64,000 bases of DNA from Frigoribacterium sp. Leaf186 (GTDB lineage Bacteria; Actinomycetota; Actinomycetes; Actinomycetales; Microbacteriaceae), in the NCBI RefSeq assembly GCF_001423905.1, contig NZ_LMPQ01000001.1:223512-287511 (forward strand), written 5' to 3'. A program made the position numbers and the translations under genes. The notes under the pieces were generated by a model. It did not search any database and was not told the origin of the DNA. It saw nothing but the letters and a program-made list of their open reading frames with translations. Positions 62,314-64,000 of the stretch are shown here, in pieces (the stretch's first letter is position 1; each line of letters begins with the position of its first letter).

Positions 62314-63836
62314 GCCCCCGCGAGCAGGGCGACCCCCGTCTCGGCACGACCGTGGGCGGCCGCTACCGACTCGACGCGATCGTCGGGCGCGGCGGCATGG
62401 GAGCCGTGTACCGGGCCCACGACCTCGACCTCGGGCGGGACGTCGCGGTCAAGCTGTTCGGTTCGGACGGTCACGACGTGCACGACCTCGGTCGGCAGGT
62501 GAGCGAGGTCCGCCTGCTCGCGTCGCTGAACCACCCCGGCCTCGTGACCCTCTACGACGCCCGGGTCGAAGGGGACGGTCACGACGACGACGCGTACCTC
62601 GTGATGGAGTACGTGGACGGTCCGACCCTCCAGACGGTCCTGGCCGACGGGCCGCTCTCGCACGCCGAGGCCGCGGCCCTGCTCGGTGACGTCGCCGACG
62701 GCCTCGCCGCCGTCCACCGAGCCGGCGTCGTCCACCGCGACGTCAAGCCCGCGAACATCCTGCTGGCCTCGCCGCACCACGACGGCGACCCCCGTCGGGC
62801 CAAGCTCGCCGACTTCGGCATCGCGTACCTGATCGACTCCACGCGGGTGACGGCCACGGGCACCCTGATGGGCACCGCCGCCTTCGTCAGCCCGGAGCAG
62901 GCCGAGGGGCGGCCGCCGGCCCCGGCGTCCGACGTCTACTCGCTCGGGCTCGTGCTGGTCGAGGCGCTGACCGGCCGTCGGGTGTTCACGGGGTCGGTCG
63001 TCGAGTCGGTCATGGCGCGCCTGACCCGCGACCCCGAGATCCCGGCGTCGATCGGCGCCGGGTGGGCCGACCTGCTCACCCGCATGACCTCGCGCGCACC
63101 GGAGGACCGTCCCGCCGCCGCCGAGGTGGCACGGGCCGCCCGCACGTTGGCCGTCGAGGGCGCCGGGTCGACCGATGCCGTCACGCGCGTCATGGCCGCT
63201 CCCGACGTGCCGACGGCCGCCCTGCCCGGCGGCGACACGCCGACTCGCGCCCTGCCCGGCGGCGACACGCCGACTCGCGTCCTGCCCCGCGACGACGCTC
63301 GCACCCAGGTGCTCGGAGCAGGGGCGGCGTCCGGGGCCGATGCGACGGACCTCGTCGCCGACGTCGGGTCCGACGACGGGCCTCGGAAACGCCGACGCTG
63401 GCCCCTCGTGCTGGCGGCGGTGGTCGTCGCCGGGTTGCTGGCGGCCGGCATCGGCTGGGCCGCCACCCGCGACGGTGGCGTGGTCGGGCCGACCGAGAGC
63501 ACGAGTCCGAGTGTCGAGACGGACCCGTCGACGACGCCCTCCGAGTCGTCGGACGACGAGTCGCCGTCACCGTCGGAGGACTCCACCGACGAGTCACCGG
63601 CGGACCCGGCGCCCTCGGACGAGGTCAGCCCGTCCGAGGAGGCGCCGGTCGAGCCGACGACGCAGCCCTCGGTCGACCCCGTGACCCCTCCGACGGTCGA
63701 GGTGCCCGGTGTCGAGGTCCCGGGTGGGAACAGCGGGCCCGGCAATGGCAACGGCAACAGCGGGCCGGGCAACAACGGCAACGGGAACGGGAACGGCCGG
63801 GGCAACGGAGTCGGTCTCGGGACGGGCACACCCTAG
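62310..63836 (+). CDS. Membrane-anchored Ser/Thr protein kinase (PknB-like, no PASTA domains)
   Basis: 508 residues from GTG 62310. Kinase domain about 18-280: glycine loop GRGGMGAVY (26-34), Lys48 in VAVKLF, HRDVKPAN with Asp144, DFG at 168-170, activation-loop threonines at 181-185 and SPEQAEG. Then a juxtamembrane part with three 10-residue repeats (PTAALPGGDT, PTRALPGGDT, PTRVLPRDDA, 301-330), one membrane segment (364-385), and an outer region rich in Ser/Asp/Glu/Pro ending in a Gly-Asn repeat. No PASTA or other sensor domain is seen. Its start overlaps the coaBC stop. Target unknown. Confidence 0.93.
   Translation: MSPREQGDPRLGTTVGGRYRLDAIVGRGGMGAVYRAHDLDLGRDVAVKLFGSDGHDVHDLGRQVSEVRLLASLNHPGLVTLYDARVEGDGHDDDAYLVMEYVDGPTLQTVLADGPLSHAEAAALLGDVADGLAAVHRAGVVHRDVKPANILLASPHHDGDPRRAKLADFGIAYLIDSTRVTATGTLMGTAAFVSPEQAEGRPPAPASDVYSLGLVLVEALTGRRVFTGSVVESVMARLTRDPEIPASIGAGWADLLTRMTSRAPEDRPAAAEVARAARTLAVEGAGSTDAVTRVMAAPDVPTAALPGGDTPTRALPGGDTPTRVLPRDDARTQVLGAGAASGADATDLVADVGSDDGPRKRRRWPLVLAAVVVAGLLAAGIGWAATRDGGVVGPTESTSPSVETDPSTTPSESSDDESPSPSEDSTDESPADPAPSDEVSPSEEAPVEPTTQPSVDPVTPPTVEVPGVEVPGGNSGPGNGNGNSGPGNNGNGNGNGRGNGVGLGTGTP
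63210..63299. repeat. Threefold 30-base repeat in the kinase juxtamembrane region
   Basis: Three consecutive 30-base units encode PTAALPGGDT, PTRALPGGDT and PTRVLPRDDA. Units one and two are nearly identical at the DNA level (CCTGCCCGGCGGCGACACGC). Each offers a threonine beside proline or arginine, possible autophosphorylation sites. Confidence 0.85.
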
Positions 63837-63852
63837 AGGGATGCCGCGAGAT

Positions 63853-63930
63853 GTCACGACGTGCCGCTCGCCTCTCGTGGCGGGCGGCACGTCGTGACGT
63901 CCTGGCAGGACGTCCGGGCTCGGCCCGGAC
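63853..63930 (+). terminator. Three tandem hairpins after the kinase gene
   Basis: Hairpin one: 15-bp perfect stem (63853-63867 with 63884-63898). Hairpin two: GACGTCCT (63896-63903) with AGGACGTC (63907-63914). Hairpin three: GTCCGGGC (63912-63919) with GCCCGGAC (63923-63930). The feet overlap by two or three bases, so neighbours compete. Together they should block read-through. Confidence 0.7.
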
Positions 63931-63936
63931 ATGACG

Positions 63937-63962
63937 AAAGCCCCGGCCGAGGCCGGGGCTTT
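63937..63962. terminator. Strong two-way terminator between the kinase gene and the tRNA
   Basis: AAAGCCCCGGCC (63937-63948) pairs perfectly with GGCCGGGGCTTT (63951-63962) around GA. T-rich on the plus side (CTTTCTGTGTGTG) and flanked by A residues that give U on the minus side, so it can serve both the kinase gene and the tRNA on the other strand. Confidence 0.88.
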
Positions 63963-63969
63963 CTGTGTG

Positions 63970-64000
63970 TGAGCGATACTGGGATCGAACCAGCGACCTC
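63970..64000 (-). tRNA. tRNA gene, 3' end only (cut by window edge)
   Basis: The minus strand reads a T arm, GCTGG-TTCGATC-CCAGT, then the 3' acceptor strand ATCGCTC and discriminator A. CCA is not encoded. The 5' acceptor strand, outside the window, should be GAGCGAT. The anticodon is not visible, so the amino acid cannot be stated; a valine isoacceptor is possible but unproven. Confidence 0.85.

Overview
The window is about 70% GC chromosomal DNA from a high-GC actinobacterium. GTG starts are common, many genes join by four-base GTGA/ATGA overlaps, and -10 boxes look like TAnnnT. Gene order (pyrR-pyrB-pyrC-PH protein-carA-carB-pyrF-mIHF/gmk-rpoZ-metK-priA-fmt-rsmB-rpe and hisE-hisG-hisF-hisI-trpE), the separate trp-region membrane proteins and a helicase-dead PriA point to Micrococcales, most likely Microbacteriaceae. 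The family and any genus are inference; no rRNA is in view.

Almost everything from 1 to 38.0 kb and from 40.9 to 56.0 kb is on the minus strand, so it reads right to left. Right to left: SufS/SufU and ThrS; HIT hydrolase, PdxS/PdxT, YebC and RuvC-RuvA-RuvB; YajC-SecD-SecF and a rhodanese; Rel. A plus-strand island (38.1-40.9 kb) carries a membrane-anchored cyclophilin, a DUF349 protein and an AbiEi-like orphan. Then come RarA, S4, a small protein, AlaS, RuvX, MltG, the aroC-aroK-aroB shikimate genes, EF-P and NusB. The complete pyrimidine operon follows, headed by a recognisable PyrR RNA-binding hairpin. It runs into Gmk, omega, MetK, PriA, Fmt, RsmB and Rpe, then part of the histidine pathway, the trp genes E, C, B and A, Lgt and the start of GltB. 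trpD, trpF and most his genes are not here.

The right end (56.2-64 kb) mixes strands: a stand-alone MetE-like protein (+), a polar amino acid ABC transporter (-), an NRDE/TANGO2 protein (-), CoaBC coupled to a membrane Ser/Thr kinase (+), a run of strong hairpins, and the 3' end of a tRNA gene (-) cut by the window edge.

The region is a core biosynthetic and informational block; I see no phage, insertion sequence, CRISPR array or defence island. The most unusual signals are: an actinobacterial IHF-like domain fused in frame to guanylate kinase; a PyrR-binding hairpin next to the pyrR ribosome binding site; simple-sequence repeats at the edges of hisI, fmt, aroB and metK; and a dispersed 10-mer, AGGAGGCGCG, found at least ten times, often in gene tails, linkers and gaps, including a large inverted pair between convergent genes.
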